Positions 1 through 7,135 are shown, counted from the first letter of the stretch. The stretch is 12,312 bases of DNA from Pseudomonadota bacterium (GCA_023423995.1 JAFAEL010000167.1:1-12312), one strand, 5' to 3'. Numbers and translations are program-made. The notes: generated by a model from the sequence alone, not told the origin.

Positions 1-736
1 GATAAGGGACGATGTGCCCTATTTCAGACCCCATGTCTTCTTCGTCTAGAAGCTTCTCGGGCTTATCGAGCTCAATTAGTAGCGGGCACCCAGAAAAAAC
101 ATTGAGGTTCTCAAGCCCGGCCCAGGGGATTCCTCCCATCAACGGACGAGCCATGCCCTCTCGACCTCGAGAAGTCTCGGGCTTGCTCGTCGGAATGAGC
201 GACTGGGACGCAGGCAGCCCATCGGGATTTTCTAGCCCGATCTTCGGCACTCGTGCGCTCAAAGGATGTGAGGCCCTGCCTTCGTGCCGACCGTATTCGA
301 GGTAGTGCTTGAGAGGGTTTACGCCCGTCTCACGCACGTCCGGGTTCGTTCGCAGATAGTATGCCGTATCAAACAGAGGATGGGGATTTCTGCGCTCCTC
401 CGCGCCGTGCTTGATGAAATGCAGCAGCGGGTTCTGCTGTGCAGCAGCAACATCAGGGTAAGTCTCAAGATAGAACGAGCTGGAGAACAGCGGGTTTGGG
501 TCGCGCCCTTCACGCCATCCATAGTCGATATAGTGCGCAAAAGGATCCTGACCGCTCCTCGCAACGTCTGGATTCTGCTGACGGTAGAATTCGGCATCAA
601 AAAGCGCCCTCATTGAGGCTCTGTCGGCCCTTGTTCGGGCAGCTAGTCGCGCCGAAGCGCTTGTTTTTTTTCCTTTTACGAGACTTGACAGAATCCTAGA
701 CGCTGCCGAGGTTGCCCGGAATTGGCTCCCCACCAC
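1..736 (-). CDS. N-terminal part of a glycosyltransferase-associated protein with NPDV repeats (partial)
   Basis: An open reading frame on the minus strand runs off the left edge, so only the first ~245 codons are present and the catalytic part is missing. The readable protein carries three tandem 38-residue modules of the pattern (L)FDxxYYLxxNPDVxxxGxNPLxHYLxYGxxEGRxPHP, followed by a linker that includes the run GIPWAGLENLNVFSG. Modules of this kind are known from N-terminal and linker parts of alphaproteobacterial glycosyltransferases and related cell-surface polysaccharide proteins; the glycosyltransferase assignment is inference because no GT fold is visible. Two starts are possible. GTG at 736 has a good purine-rich site just upstream (GGAGAGGCGAGGG, then GCATA) and adds a basic leader. 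ATG at 613 lies directly before the first module but has no clear ribosome binding site. I prefer GTG 736. An eight-base A run lies in the leader at codons 22-25. GC is lower than in the HerA and kinase genes. Confidence 0.75.
   Translation of the reverse strand, partial: MVGSQFRATSAASRILSSLVKGKKTSASARLAARTRADRASMRALFDAEFYRQQNPDVARSGQDPFAHYIDYGWREGRDPNPLFSSSFYLETYPDVAAAQQNPLLHFIKHGAEERRNPHPLFDTAYYLRTNPDVRETGVNPLKHYLEYGRHEGRASHPLSARVPKIGLENPDGLPASQSLIPTSKPETSRGREGMARPLMGGIPWAGLENLNVFSGCPLLIELDKPEKLLDEEDMGSEIGHIVPY
263..604 (-). repeat. Three tandem 114-bp coding repeats (NPDV modules)
   Basis: Three consecutive units of exactly 38 codons lie at 604-491, 490-377 and 376-263 (reading direction). 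Each starts with LF and keeps an aromatic pair, a (N/Y)PDV core, a (D/N)P(F/L)xHxI/L segment and a (E/R)xxR-xP or -xHP end. The DNA of the units is clearly diverged, so these are old protein repeats and not recent duplications. Confidence 0.85.
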
Positions 737-897
737 TATGCCCTCGCCTCTCCAATTGAGACGCTCTCATGCCAGATCACGCATGGGAATGAAAGCGGGC
801 ATAGGCCGGGAGGTTGCCGAGCCAGCATCGAAGAAAGCGAGGTGTTTGGTCCTACCGTGTAGTGGTACATTCGATCCCCACGCGCGAGGGGTACACT

Positions 898-1145
898 TTG
901 GGCCAAATTCTTCACGGAAGCGCTCGCACGACAAAGATGGCTCGTCGGGCGGTACAGCTTCGTCAAGAGAGCGATAAGGGCACTGGCGAAGCACTACGGC
1001 GTGAGTTCGAGGAGATCCAAAGTGGCGCGAGGGGGTGGCGCACTACAGATGCGCCCATGCGGCCGACGGTCCTCGCTCGGCCGTACCTGACATTCGACGA
1101 TGTGGCGACATCGTTGTCTGCTGGCGGCATACGCTGGCTCGGACC
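898..1145 (+). pseudogene. Decayed 5' fragment of an IS481-family transposase (copy 1)
   Basis: From TTG 898 the frame reads LGQILHGSARTTK-MARRAVQLRQES, which matches the usual start of IS481-type transposases (MGQVLHGSA-TT-AVRRAIQ-SQES). A +1 shift near 973 is then needed to continue as IRALAKHYGVS, the helix-turn-helix. Further shifts give pieces of (T)IQKWR and TTDAPMRPTVL, and near 1110-1135 a piece like HRCL...GI-R-L, the LHRCLQRHGISRLP motif. At least three frameshifts, an internal deletion and the absence of the whole DDE catalytic domain mean it cannot encode a working enzyme. The family is recognised from memory of its conserved N-terminus. The exact right end is uncertain by about 20 bp because the fragment fades where copy 2 begins. 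Confidence 0.6.
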
Positions 1146-1159
1146 CGGAAATCTGCTCC

Positions 1160-1503
1160 GTTTCCATTTTGATATCCGGGCAAGCTGATCTCTGGAGGAG
1201 GGGGTGGATGCCTTGCCACGCAAGCGGCTCAGGAGCGAGCAAATGGTCCTGTCTGGACCGGGTTGCCAACTCATCGGAGTGGGGCCGCCGAGGCGGCGCA
1301 TCGGCGGTGCTCGACCACTTGCGTCACTTTTGGACCGTCGCGTTGGGCTCACGCCGTAGCGCTTTGCAAGTGCCCTCACGCTTCCTTGATGAAGCGGGTG
1401 GCGTGGTACCTCCGGCCACCACGCCGCGAGTGACGCACTTTAGGACAGGTTCGCTGTATCGTGCGACGGACCGCCTCAGTCGTGCAGGCTCCTCGGGGAA
1501 GGG
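1160..1503 (-). pseudogene. Decayed 5' fragment of an IS481-family transposase (copy 2, inverted)
   Basis: Read on the minus strand from about 1503, the sequence gives LPRGACTTEAVRRTIQR, then about 60 bp of unrelated sequence, then QGSVRALAKRYGVSPT. After a shift it gives TVQK-W-RKWSSTADAP, and later a HLLAPEP...LLQR-IS-LPDI stretch that fits HTLLPLDD...CLQRHGISRLPDI of IS481 transposases. It has an insertion, several indels and an internal deletion, and lacks the catalytic core. Its helix-turn-helix DNA (about 1378-1348) is nearly identical to the same part of copy 1 (976-1008). It is oriented opposite to copy 1, and both stop at about the same motif. Confidence 0.6.
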
Positions 1504-1629
1504 AAACACGTACCGAGGTCCTAAGTGCCTCTACGCATCTAGGGATAGAGCTGACATTGGTGCGCATCCGCCGATCTCGGAAGCGCAATCCCAACAAAAC
1601 AGCCGCGCAACCACCGGCCGCGCCAAGCC

Positions 1630-3123
1630 TCACCGCCGCGCCCGCAACCCTGCTCCGAGTTCCGGCTCGCCGGGGCGGGTTTCGGCTCCGAGTGCCGGGA
1701 TGGCGATGATGGGGGCGCCGCGGAGGTCGCGGCGGAGCACGATTGCGCCGCGCTCCTCCAGGTAGCTCAGCATGCGCCGGGCCCGGCCCGCCGAGCTCGT
1801 GCCATAGGCGGCCGCGAGCGCGCGGTCGGTCGGGCATGGCGCTTCCTCGAGCGCCGCGCGGGCGACCAGCAGGAACAGGCCGGCGAGATCCTCGGGCAGG
1901 CCTGCGGCGAGCGCCTCCGCCTCCTCCCATCCCGGCATCGACGACGAGTCCGGCCCGACCCCGGCGCGGGCCACGGCGAGCCGGCGCTTGAACTCCGATA
2001 GCGTGGGAAGGGAGCCGCCGACGCGGCGGATGCGGCAGCGGACCGTGAAGTCCTGGTAGAGCGTCGCGGTCGTGCAGATCGCCGCGTCGGAATCGGCCAG
2101 GATCTCCGACAGGATCTCGGCCATCGCGGCATCCCGCTCCTCCGGAGGCATCGCCGGCTCGTCGGACATCTCGGGCCGCGGCGCCGGGCGGTAATTCGCG
2201 AGCTGGACCAGGACGTCGACAGGGGGCGTCGGGCGCGGTCTCGCGCTCGGCCGGGGCACGAACTCGATCGGCTCGTCCTCGCCGCGCGTAAAAATCAGCT
2301 CGCGGGCGTCGGATTTCGGCTCGGGCAGCGGCACGAGCGTCGGCGAGCCCGAGCGGCTCGAGGTCTGGACGGAGCCGATCCGGATCGGCAGCGGGCGCTT
2401 GGAGACGGCAGGTCCGAGCGCCACGAAATGGCCGCGCTCGAGGTCGCGGAACATCTCGGCCTGGCGCCGGTCCATGCCGAGAAGATCGGCCGCCCGCGCC
2501 ATGTCGATGTCCAGGAAGGTGCGGCCCATCAGGAAGTTCGACGCTTCCGCGGCCACGTTCTTGGCGAGCTTGGCGAGGCGCTGGGTGGCGATGATGCCGG
2601 CAAGACCGCGCTTGCGGCCACGGCACATCAGGTTCGTCATGGCGCCGAGAGACAAGCGTCGGGCCTCGTCCGACACCTCGCCGGCGGCGGCGGGCGCAAA
2701 GAGCTGCGCCTCGTCCACCACGACGAGCGCCGGATACCAGAACTCGCGATCGGCATCGAAAAGGCCGCCCAGGAAGGAGGCCGCCGCCCGCATCTGGTCC
2801 TCGGCATCGAGGCTTTCCAGCGACAACACCACGGAAACGCGGTGCTGGCGCACGCGCGCCGCAATCCGCTGCAGTTCGGCCTCGCTCGCCTCGGCATCGA
2901 CCACGACATGCCCGAAGGCATCGCCCAGGGTGACGAAGTCGCCCTCCGGATCGATCACGACCTGCTGCACCAGCCCGGCGCTCTGCTCCAGCAGGCGACG
3001 CAGGAGGTGCGACTTGCCCGATCCCGAATTGCCCTGGACGAGGAGCCGCGTCGCGAGCAGCTCCGTCAGGTCCATGAGGGCGGGCGCGCCCGCCGCGTCT
3101 CCGAGTTCGATGCCAGCACTCAT
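1630..3123 (-). CDS. HerA/DUF87-type ATP-binding protein
   Basis: A 497-residue P-loop ATPase of the HerA/FtsK-like type, presumably cytoplasmic. Visible motifs are Walker A GNSGSGKS (31-38), a Walker B strand ALVVVDEAQLF (132-142), a basic GRKRGL segment (169-174) and IIATQR (177-182), as expected in HerA-type ATPases. The linker around 250-340 is proline/charge-rich, and the C-terminus (about 390-480) looks like a winged-helix-type tail (SSAGRARRMLSYLEERGAIV). Classical HerA works with the nuclease NurA on DNA ends, but no NurA gene is in the window, so it may be a stand-alone homologue acting in DNA transport, repair or defence; the substrate is unknown. ATG 3123 puts the Walker motif at the usual distance from the start; AGGTCGGGGG lies just upstream. 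Composition is strongly GC-rich, unlike the genes on either side. It has no operon partner in the window. Confidence 0.85.
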   Translation of the reverse strand: MSAGIELGDAAGAPALMDLTELLATRLLVQGNSGSGKSHLLRRLLEQSAGLVQQVVIDPEGDFVTLGDAFGHVVVDAEASEAELQRIAARVRQHRVSVVLSLESLDAEDQMRAAASFLGGLFDADREFWYPALVVVDEAQLFAPAAAGEVSDEARRLSLGAMTNLMCRGRKRGLAGIIATQRLAKLAKNVAAEASNFLMGRTFLDIDMARAADLLGMDRRQAEMFRDLERGHFVALGPAVSKRPLPIRIGSVQTSSRSGSPTLVPLPEPKSDARELIFTRGEDEPIEFVPRPSARPRPTPPVDVLVQLANYRPAPRPEMSDEPAMPPEERDAAMAEILSEILADSDAAICTTATLYQDFTVRCRIRRVGGSLPTLSEFKRRLAVARAGVGPDSSSMPGWEEAEALAAGLPEDLAGLFLLVARAALEEAPCPTDRALAAAYGTSSAGRARRMLSYLEERGAIVLRRDLRGAPIIAIPALGAETRPGEPELGAGLRARR

Positions 3124-3389
3124 GCCCCCGACCTAGCATCCCGCGCGGGGCACCGGAGCGGGACCCGCCAAGCCGTCCACAGCAGGATGGTCGCGGCGTT
3201 CAGTTCCGCGGCTGCGGCTCGCCAGACCTACTTCCCCCGAGGGTGCCGGTCGAGGCAGCCCGGGACATCGGGGCAGGTCGCGCTCTTTGCAGCGTCAGCG
3301 AATCCGTTCGAAAGCGAGTGGCCCGAATCTGCCGCTCGCGCCCCACCCTGAAGGTCTCGGAAGGGTGGAAGGGCGACCAGAGGATCAAC
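3124..3389. other. Divergent intergenic region, no gene seen
   Basis: These 266 bp separate the HerA-type gene (minus) from the small plus-strand gene and should hold both promoters. No convincing -35/-10 pair could be chosen. GC falls from left to right, so one edge of the less GC-rich segment lies in or near here. The frame of the downstream gene stays open up to 3243, but that extension is Arg-rich and lacks a good ribosome binding site. Confidence 0.4.
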
Positions 3390-3773
3390 ATGCTGCGTGC
3401 TGCATTCTGCTCGAAGTTCAAAAGCGCTGAGACGCTCCTGATTTGGGGCGACAACAGCGACATGGGCGAGCTACTCGGCAACCTCGTCGCCCTCCGGCGA
3501 GATGAGCGTCCGTCATTCGTTATCGCTGGTGGCACTTGGCTAACGAAGGTGGAATGCCGGGCTGTGTTGGGTGATCAGGTCTCGAAGCTGAAGGGATCAC
3601 CTGAGAGCGTGGTCTGGGCCATTTCCTGGGACGTGCTGACGGAGACAGAGGAACTCGTCAAAGCGCTGCTGAACTCTTCTGCCGCACACCAGTATGTCGA
3701 TGTCCAGAGCGACTTTATCGACGTGGTGATGATCGCAGTCAACGAATACCCGGCAACGCTTCGTCGCGATTGA
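3390..3773 (+). CDS. Small protein of unknown function (127 aa)
   Basis: I do not recognise this family. ATG 3390 is chosen because AGAGG lies 6-7 bases upstream; the same frame is open further upstream but there it reads like non-coding sequence. The protein is soluble-looking, with no signal peptide or membrane segment. It alternates hydrophobic strands and helices (SAETLLIWGD, SFVIAGGTWL, SVVWAISWDVL, DFIDVVMIAVNEYP), which suggests one compact alpha/beta domain. It stands alone, divergent from the HerA-type gene and convergent with the aldehyde dehydrogenase gene. Codon use is less GC-rich than in the HerA and kinase genes, consistent with an accessory gene. A size like this would fit an immunity or antitoxin-type protein, but nothing in the sequence proves that. 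Confidence 0.6.
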   Translation: MLRAAFCSKFKSAETLLIWGDNSDMGELLGNLVALRRDERPSFVIAGGTWLTKVECRAVLGDQVSKLKGSPESVVWAISWDVLTETEELVKALLNSSAAHQYVDVQSDFIDVVMIAVNEYPATLRRD

Positions 3774-3887
3774 GCAGCGCAAATACGGTAACGTCCGAGA
3801 AGGGTCGAGAGCCGCCTCAGCCCGCTCGTCCGAGTTGGGTGTGGGAGGCGGACACCAAGTGGCTGTCATCTCCGGAAATTCGCCAGG

Positions 3888-3912
3888 CTGATCAGTCAGT
3901 CCGCTCGAGCGG
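3888..3912. repeat. Two adjacent perfect palindromes in a convergent gap
   Basis: CTGATCAG (3888-3895) and CCGCTCGAGCGG (3901-3912) are perfect palindromes five bases apart, in the 202-bp gap between two convergent genes (stops at 3773 and 3976). The second can form a 4-bp stem with a TCGA loop. They might help termination from either side or bind a protein. No U-tract follows, so a terminator call is weak. Confidence 0.35.
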
Positions 3913-3975
3913 TCCGCTTCCGGGGGCGGTATCGGGTGAGGTTTCGCTCGGGTGTACCCAGTCGATCCTCCACAG

Positions 3976-5391
3976 TCAGACCATGACGGCGCGCGGTTCG
4001 AGATGCGCTTCCAGGCCATAGACGCCGAATTCCCGCCCGATGCCCGACTGCTTGAAGCCACCGAAGGGCGCAAGCGGCTCGTGCGGCGCCCCGTTGATCG
4101 CAACCCTGCCGGCTTCCAACCCCTTGGCTATCCTTTTCGCCCGATCGACATCGGCTGCGTGGACATAGGCGTGCAGCCCGTAGCTCGTGTCATTCGCAAT
4201 ACGGATAGCCTCTTCATCAGTGCGGTATGGAATGACAACGAGAACCGGCCCGAAAATCTCCTCGCGCGCAATGCGCATTTCGTTGGTCGCTCCGGTGAAA
4301 ATAGTCGGACGCACGAACCAACCGCGGCTCAAGCCCTCCGGTCGCCCCTCTCCTCCGGTTAGAATACGCGCTCCTTCGTCCATGCCGAGCCGGATATACG
4401 ATTGAACACGATCATACTGCTTCTGGCTGACCATGGGGCCGATCCACGCTGCCGGATCATTCGACGGACCCACCTTCATGTCTTCGATGCTGGATTTCAG
4501 CCGATCCAGGATTTCGGGAAGCCGGCTTTCGGGAGCCAGGATCCGCGTCCCCGCCACGCAGGACTGGCCGCTGTTCATCACGCTGGCGATCACGGCAGCA
4601 GGGATCGCCTTCTCGAGATCCGCATCATCGAGAATGATATTCGGACTCTTGCCGCCGAGCTCCAGCGTGACGCGCTTCACGGTTTCCGCGCATTCTTTGA
4701 GGATCTGCTTGCCGACGGCCGTGGACCCGGTGAAGCTCACCTTGGCGATGTCGGGATGGGAGACGAATTCAGCGCCAACAACGTCGCCTCGCCCATTGAC
4801 GATGTTGAGGACACCCTTCGGCAGTCCCGCCGCATGCAGGCATTCGGTAAGGAGCTGCGTCTGTAGAGCGCTCATTTCGCTTGGCTTGATGACAATCGTG
4901 GCGCCCGCTGCAATGGCCGTCGCGAGCTTGGAGCAGATGAAGCCGTAGTTGCTGTTCCAGGGGGTGATGGCGGCTACCACTCCCGAAGGCTCCATGGTCA
5001 CTTCAGCTCGGCCGATGTGGCGTGTGAATTCGTATTCCTCCAGCACTTGAGCCATGTCGAGGAAGCTCGTGGCCGCGTGTGGAATGGCAAAATCAATGAA
5101 GTACTTAGGCGCACCGAATTCCTCGGCCATCGCCGCCCTTAGTTCATCGGCGCGCTCGGAAACGGCTGCACTGAGGCGCTTGAGCATAGCGATGCGCTCT
5201 TGCTTGCTGGTCCGGGAGAATGCCGGAAAAGCACGTGCGGCGGCCGCGATCGCAGCTTGACCGTCGACACGGTCACCGAGCCGCACCGTTCCGATGCTCT
5301 CCTCAGTCGAGGGATTAAAGAGATCGAATGTCTCTTCCCCATGCGGCGTTACGAAATCGCCGTCGATGTAGATCTGATCAATCGCGCGCAT
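3976..5391 (-). CDS. NAD(P)-dependent aldehyde dehydrogenase
   Basis: A complete 471-residue member of the aldehyde dehydrogenase superfamily, oxidising an aldehyde to the acid with NAD(P)+ in the cytoplasm. All key parts are present: PWNSN with the oxyanion Asn146, IVIKPSE with Lys169 for cofactor binding, FTGSTAVGK (220-228), the general base Glu244 in LELGGKS, the nucleophile Cys278 in GQSCVAG, and EEIFGPV with Glu378. The ending PFGGFKQSGIGREFG is typical of the family. Length is normal. Start ATG 5391 is preferred because AAAGGA lies nine bases upstream; the frame also contains ATG 5409 and stays open to 5430. The natural substrate cannot be read from the sequence. A divergent LysR gene across 100 bp is probably its regulator. 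Its composition is less GC-rich than that of the HerA and kinase genes. Confidence 0.92.
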   Translation of the reverse strand: MRAIDQIYIDGDFVTPHGEETFDLFNPSTEESIGTVRLGDRVDGQAAIAAAARAFPAFSRTSKQERIAMLKRLSAAVSERADELRAAMAEEFGAPKYFIDFAIPHAATSFLDMAQVLEEYEFTRHIGRAEVTMEPSGVVAAITPWNSNYGFICSKLATAIAAGATIVIKPSEMSALQTQLLTECLHAAGLPKGVLNIVNGRGDVVGAEFVSHPDIAKVSFTGSTAVGKQILKECAETVKRVTLELGGKSPNIILDDADLEKAIPAAVIASVMNSGQSCVAGTRILAPESRLPEILDRLKSSIEDMKVGPSNDPAAWIGPMVSQKQYDRVQSYIRLGMDEGARILTGGEGRPEGLSRGWFVRPTIFTGATNEMRIAREEIFGPVLVVIPYRTDEEAIRIANDTSYGLHAYVHAADVDRAKRIAKGLEAGRVAINGAPHEPLAPFGGFKQSGIGREFGVYGLEAHLEPRAVMV

Positions 5392-5444
5392 GTCGGCTGT
5401 TCCTTTCATTTGTCCAGCGGCATGTGGCACAGGGACATTGATCC

Positions 5445-5477
5445 GATAAGCTCGCTAACGGCTCGCAGCTTGATAAG
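5445..5477. promoter_or_regulatory. Candidate LysR operator between the divergent genes
   Basis: In the 100-bp gap (5392-5491) there is a dyad AAGCT (5448-5452) / AGCTT (5467-5471), overlapped by a direct repeat GATAAG at 5445-5450 and 5472-5477. LysR-type regulators usually bind interrupted dyads in such divergent promoters and control both their own gene and the neighbour. The arms are short and the spacing is not the textbook T-N11-A box, so this is a candidate only. Confidence 0.4.
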
Positions 5478-5491
5478 GAAACGCGGACAAT

Positions 5492-6403
5492 ATGCGTGGG
5501 AACCTGGCTGAACTGGAAGCGGTCGTAGCCGTTGCCGACCGAGGTGGATTTCGCGCCGCGGCGCGAGACCTTGGCGTCTCGTCGTCGGCGCTCAGCCAGC
5601 AGATTGCGAACTTGGAATCGCGGCTCGGGGTGCGCCTCTTCAACCGCACGACTCGTAGCGTCTCGCTTTCGACGGCAGGTGAGCAGTTCGTCGCGGAGAT
5701 TGCACCTGCGCTTACGGCGATCCGCGCTGCGTTCGAGCTAGCGGACGAGCATCGGATCGAGCCAGCTGGCACGCTGCGGCTTAACACCAGCATCGGCGCG
5801 GCCCGGATGATCCTTGCGCCTTACGTGCTGGAGTTTCTTCGCCGATATCCGAGCATGAACGTCGAAATTGTGACAGAGGGCGCTCTGGTGGACATCAATG
5901 CTCAGGGCTTTGACGCCGGCATACGCATCCACGAAGCAGTTCCGCCAGACATGATAGCGATCCCGATCGGCCGAGATGTCCGTCCGATCATCGTGGGTTC
6001 GCCCGCATACTTCGAGAGACGCGGGAGGCCGAAAGTACCCGCAGACCTGTTCGACCATCTCTGCATTCGCGGGCGTATGGCGAGCGGAAAGATATATCGT
6101 TGGGAGTTTGAGAAGCGCGGTCAGGCCTTCTCGCTGGACGTACCTGGAACGCTGATGCTCGACGAGAGCGACCTCATGCTGCGCGCGGCGCGTGAAGGGG
6201 TGGGACTTGCCTATCTCAACGAATGGCAGGTGGCTGAGGATCTGGCGGTCGGGCGGCTGATCCAGGTTCTTGCGGACTGGACGCAGCCCTATCCTGGCCT
6301 CTGCGTTTACTACCCTGGCCGGCGTCATCTACCGGCAAAGCTCAGGGTTTTCGTCGATCTCGTCAAGGAACTGAACGATGCGTCGCCGAGCAACAATGCC
6401 TGA
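5492..6403 (+). CDS. LysR-family transcriptional regulator
   Basis: A complete 303-residue LysR-type regulator. The N-terminal winged helix-turn-helix is clear (about 18-60: FRAAARDLGVSSSALSQQI, then LESRLGVRLFNRTTRSVSLS). It is followed by a linker helix and a periplasmic-binding-protein-like effector domain beginning near residue 93 (GTLRLN). The C-terminal signature LCVYYPGRRHLPAKLRVFVD fits the CrgA/DmlR-like subgroup. ATG 5492 has AAGGA about 12 bases upstream, slightly long but the best site. The gene is divergent from the aldehyde dehydrogenase gene, so it most likely controls that gene and itself; the inducer is unknown. Its composition matches the dehydrogenase gene, so the two probably travelled together. 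Confidence 0.9.
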   Translation: MRGNLAELEAVVAVADRGGFRAAARDLGVSSSALSQQIANLESRLGVRLFNRTTRSVSLSTAGEQFVAEIAPALTAIRAAFELADEHRIEPAGTLRLNTSIGAARMILAPYVLEFLRRYPSMNVEIVTEGALVDINAQGFDAGIRIHEAVPPDMIAIPIGRDVRPIIVGSPAYFERRGRPKVPADLFDHLCIRGRMASGKIYRWEFEKRGQAFSLDVPGTLMLDESDLMLRAAREGVGLAYLNEWQVAEDLAVGRLIQVLADWTQPYPGLCVYYPGRRHLPAKLRVFVDLVKELNDASPSNNA

Positions 6404-6754
6404 TGCAAGTTCACATAGACCAAATCCCATCCACGACTACTGCAGAATAACCAAGTCGCAACATGGACGAGCGTTTGTCGCGCCTTAATACGCCAGCCCC
6501 GACAGCCGTCGGCAGCAAGCGCGTCACGGGACGGCACCGATAAGTCTTCGCGTCAGGCCGGCCAGGGGGAACCGAGAATAATGGGGCAGATGCCCTTCGG
6601 CGTTCTCGACAGGCAACTGGCGGTTCGGGCCAGAGCTCTCCTCGAAGCGAAACCGCTCGCAGCTAAGCTCGCTGCCCATAGCGGACGCTTTCAGTTTCTG
6701 CTTTGGGGTCGGAAGCAGCCCCTCGCGACGGTATCACTTGTCAGATTTGGGCCA
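6404..6754. other. Convergent intergenic region of 351 bp without a recognisable gene
   Basis: It lies between the end of the LysR gene and the end of the 2H-like gene. Short open frames exist on both strands, but none has a good start site or a familiar product. It contains a weak hairpin CCGAC-AGCC-GTCGG (6499-6512) and a better one at 6698-6718. GC rises towards the right, so the edge between the less GC-rich segment and the GC-rich block is probably here. Confidence 0.4.
6698..6718. repeat. Hairpin in the convergent gap
   Basis: CTGCTT (6698-6703) and AAGCAG (6713-6718) form a perfect 6-bp stem around TGGGGTCGG. It sits 36 bp past the stop of the 2H-like gene (minus strand), where a transcript end would be expected, but no U-run follows. 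It could instead be a dispersed palindromic repeat unit. Confidence 0.35.
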
Positions 6755-7135
6755 CTAGGATTCCCAGGCGGCCGGCTCCAGCCGTATCGGAACGGGCTCG
6801 GGCAGGTCGGTCCAGCCGCGCTCGCGCAGGACGTCGTTGCTTTCCCTGGCCTGCCGCCCCTTCGCCCGATCGAGCGACCAGGTGATGTGGTAGATGCCCC
6901 CTCCGGGCCGGTCCCTCGTGCCGTCGAGGCAGGCGACGAAGCACTCCACCCCTGCCCCGTCATCCGCATGGCCAATCAGCTCCGCCCGCCCTGGCGCCGC
7001 GGGAAGCGGCTCCGCTTCGGACCGGGCGAGCGTCACGTGATCCGCGACCGGATCGGGATAGGCCGGCGGGAAGCGGGCAAGCAGTTCAGCGCGCTGCCCG
7101 CGGTCGAGCTTCCATCCCACGATGCGCTTGCCCAT
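6755..7135 (-). CDS. 2H phosphoesterase-like small protein (126 aa)
   Basis: The protein has two H-x-T motifs about 50 residues apart: DHVTLA (His33, Thr35) and YHITWSL (His83, Thr85). This is the signature of 2H phosphoesterases (LigT / 2',3'-cyclic phosphodiesterase superfamily), which hydrolyse 2',3'-cyclic or related phosphodiesters on RNA or nucleotides. The second motif keeps the expected hydrophobic flanks. At 126 residues it is shorter than LigT (~180) and would be a minimal version. ATG 7135 has GGGGAGG five to eight bases upstream, a strong site that decides the start; the frame also stays open upstream within the gap and kinase gene. It begins 55 bp after the kinase stop in the same direction, so co-transcription is likely. 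The family call rests on the paired motifs and length only, and the substrate is unknown. Confidence 0.65.
   Translation of the reverse strand: MGKRIVGWKLDRGQRAELLARFPPAYPDPVADHVTLARSEAEPLPAAPGRAELIGHADDGAGVECFVACLDGTRDRPGGGIYHITWSLDRAKGRQARESNDVLRERGWTDLPEPVPIRLEPAAWES

Noticed and set aside
682..700. TTGACA on the plus strand at about 685 as a -35 promoter element
   Set aside because: No matching -10 at 16-18 bp and no plus-strand gene shortly downstream.
1376..3139. 587-codon open frame on the minus strand overlapping the HerA-type gene in another frame
   Set aside because: The product is Arg/Pro/Gly-rich without domains, a usual by-product of GC-rich coding DNA. Only its last part (TTEAVRRTIQR) has meaning, and that belongs to the transposase remnant.
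3770..4021. TTG-started plus-strand frame overlapping the stop of the 127-residue gene
   Set aside because: Weak start, no family resemblance, and it runs into the aldehyde dehydrogenase gene on the other strand.
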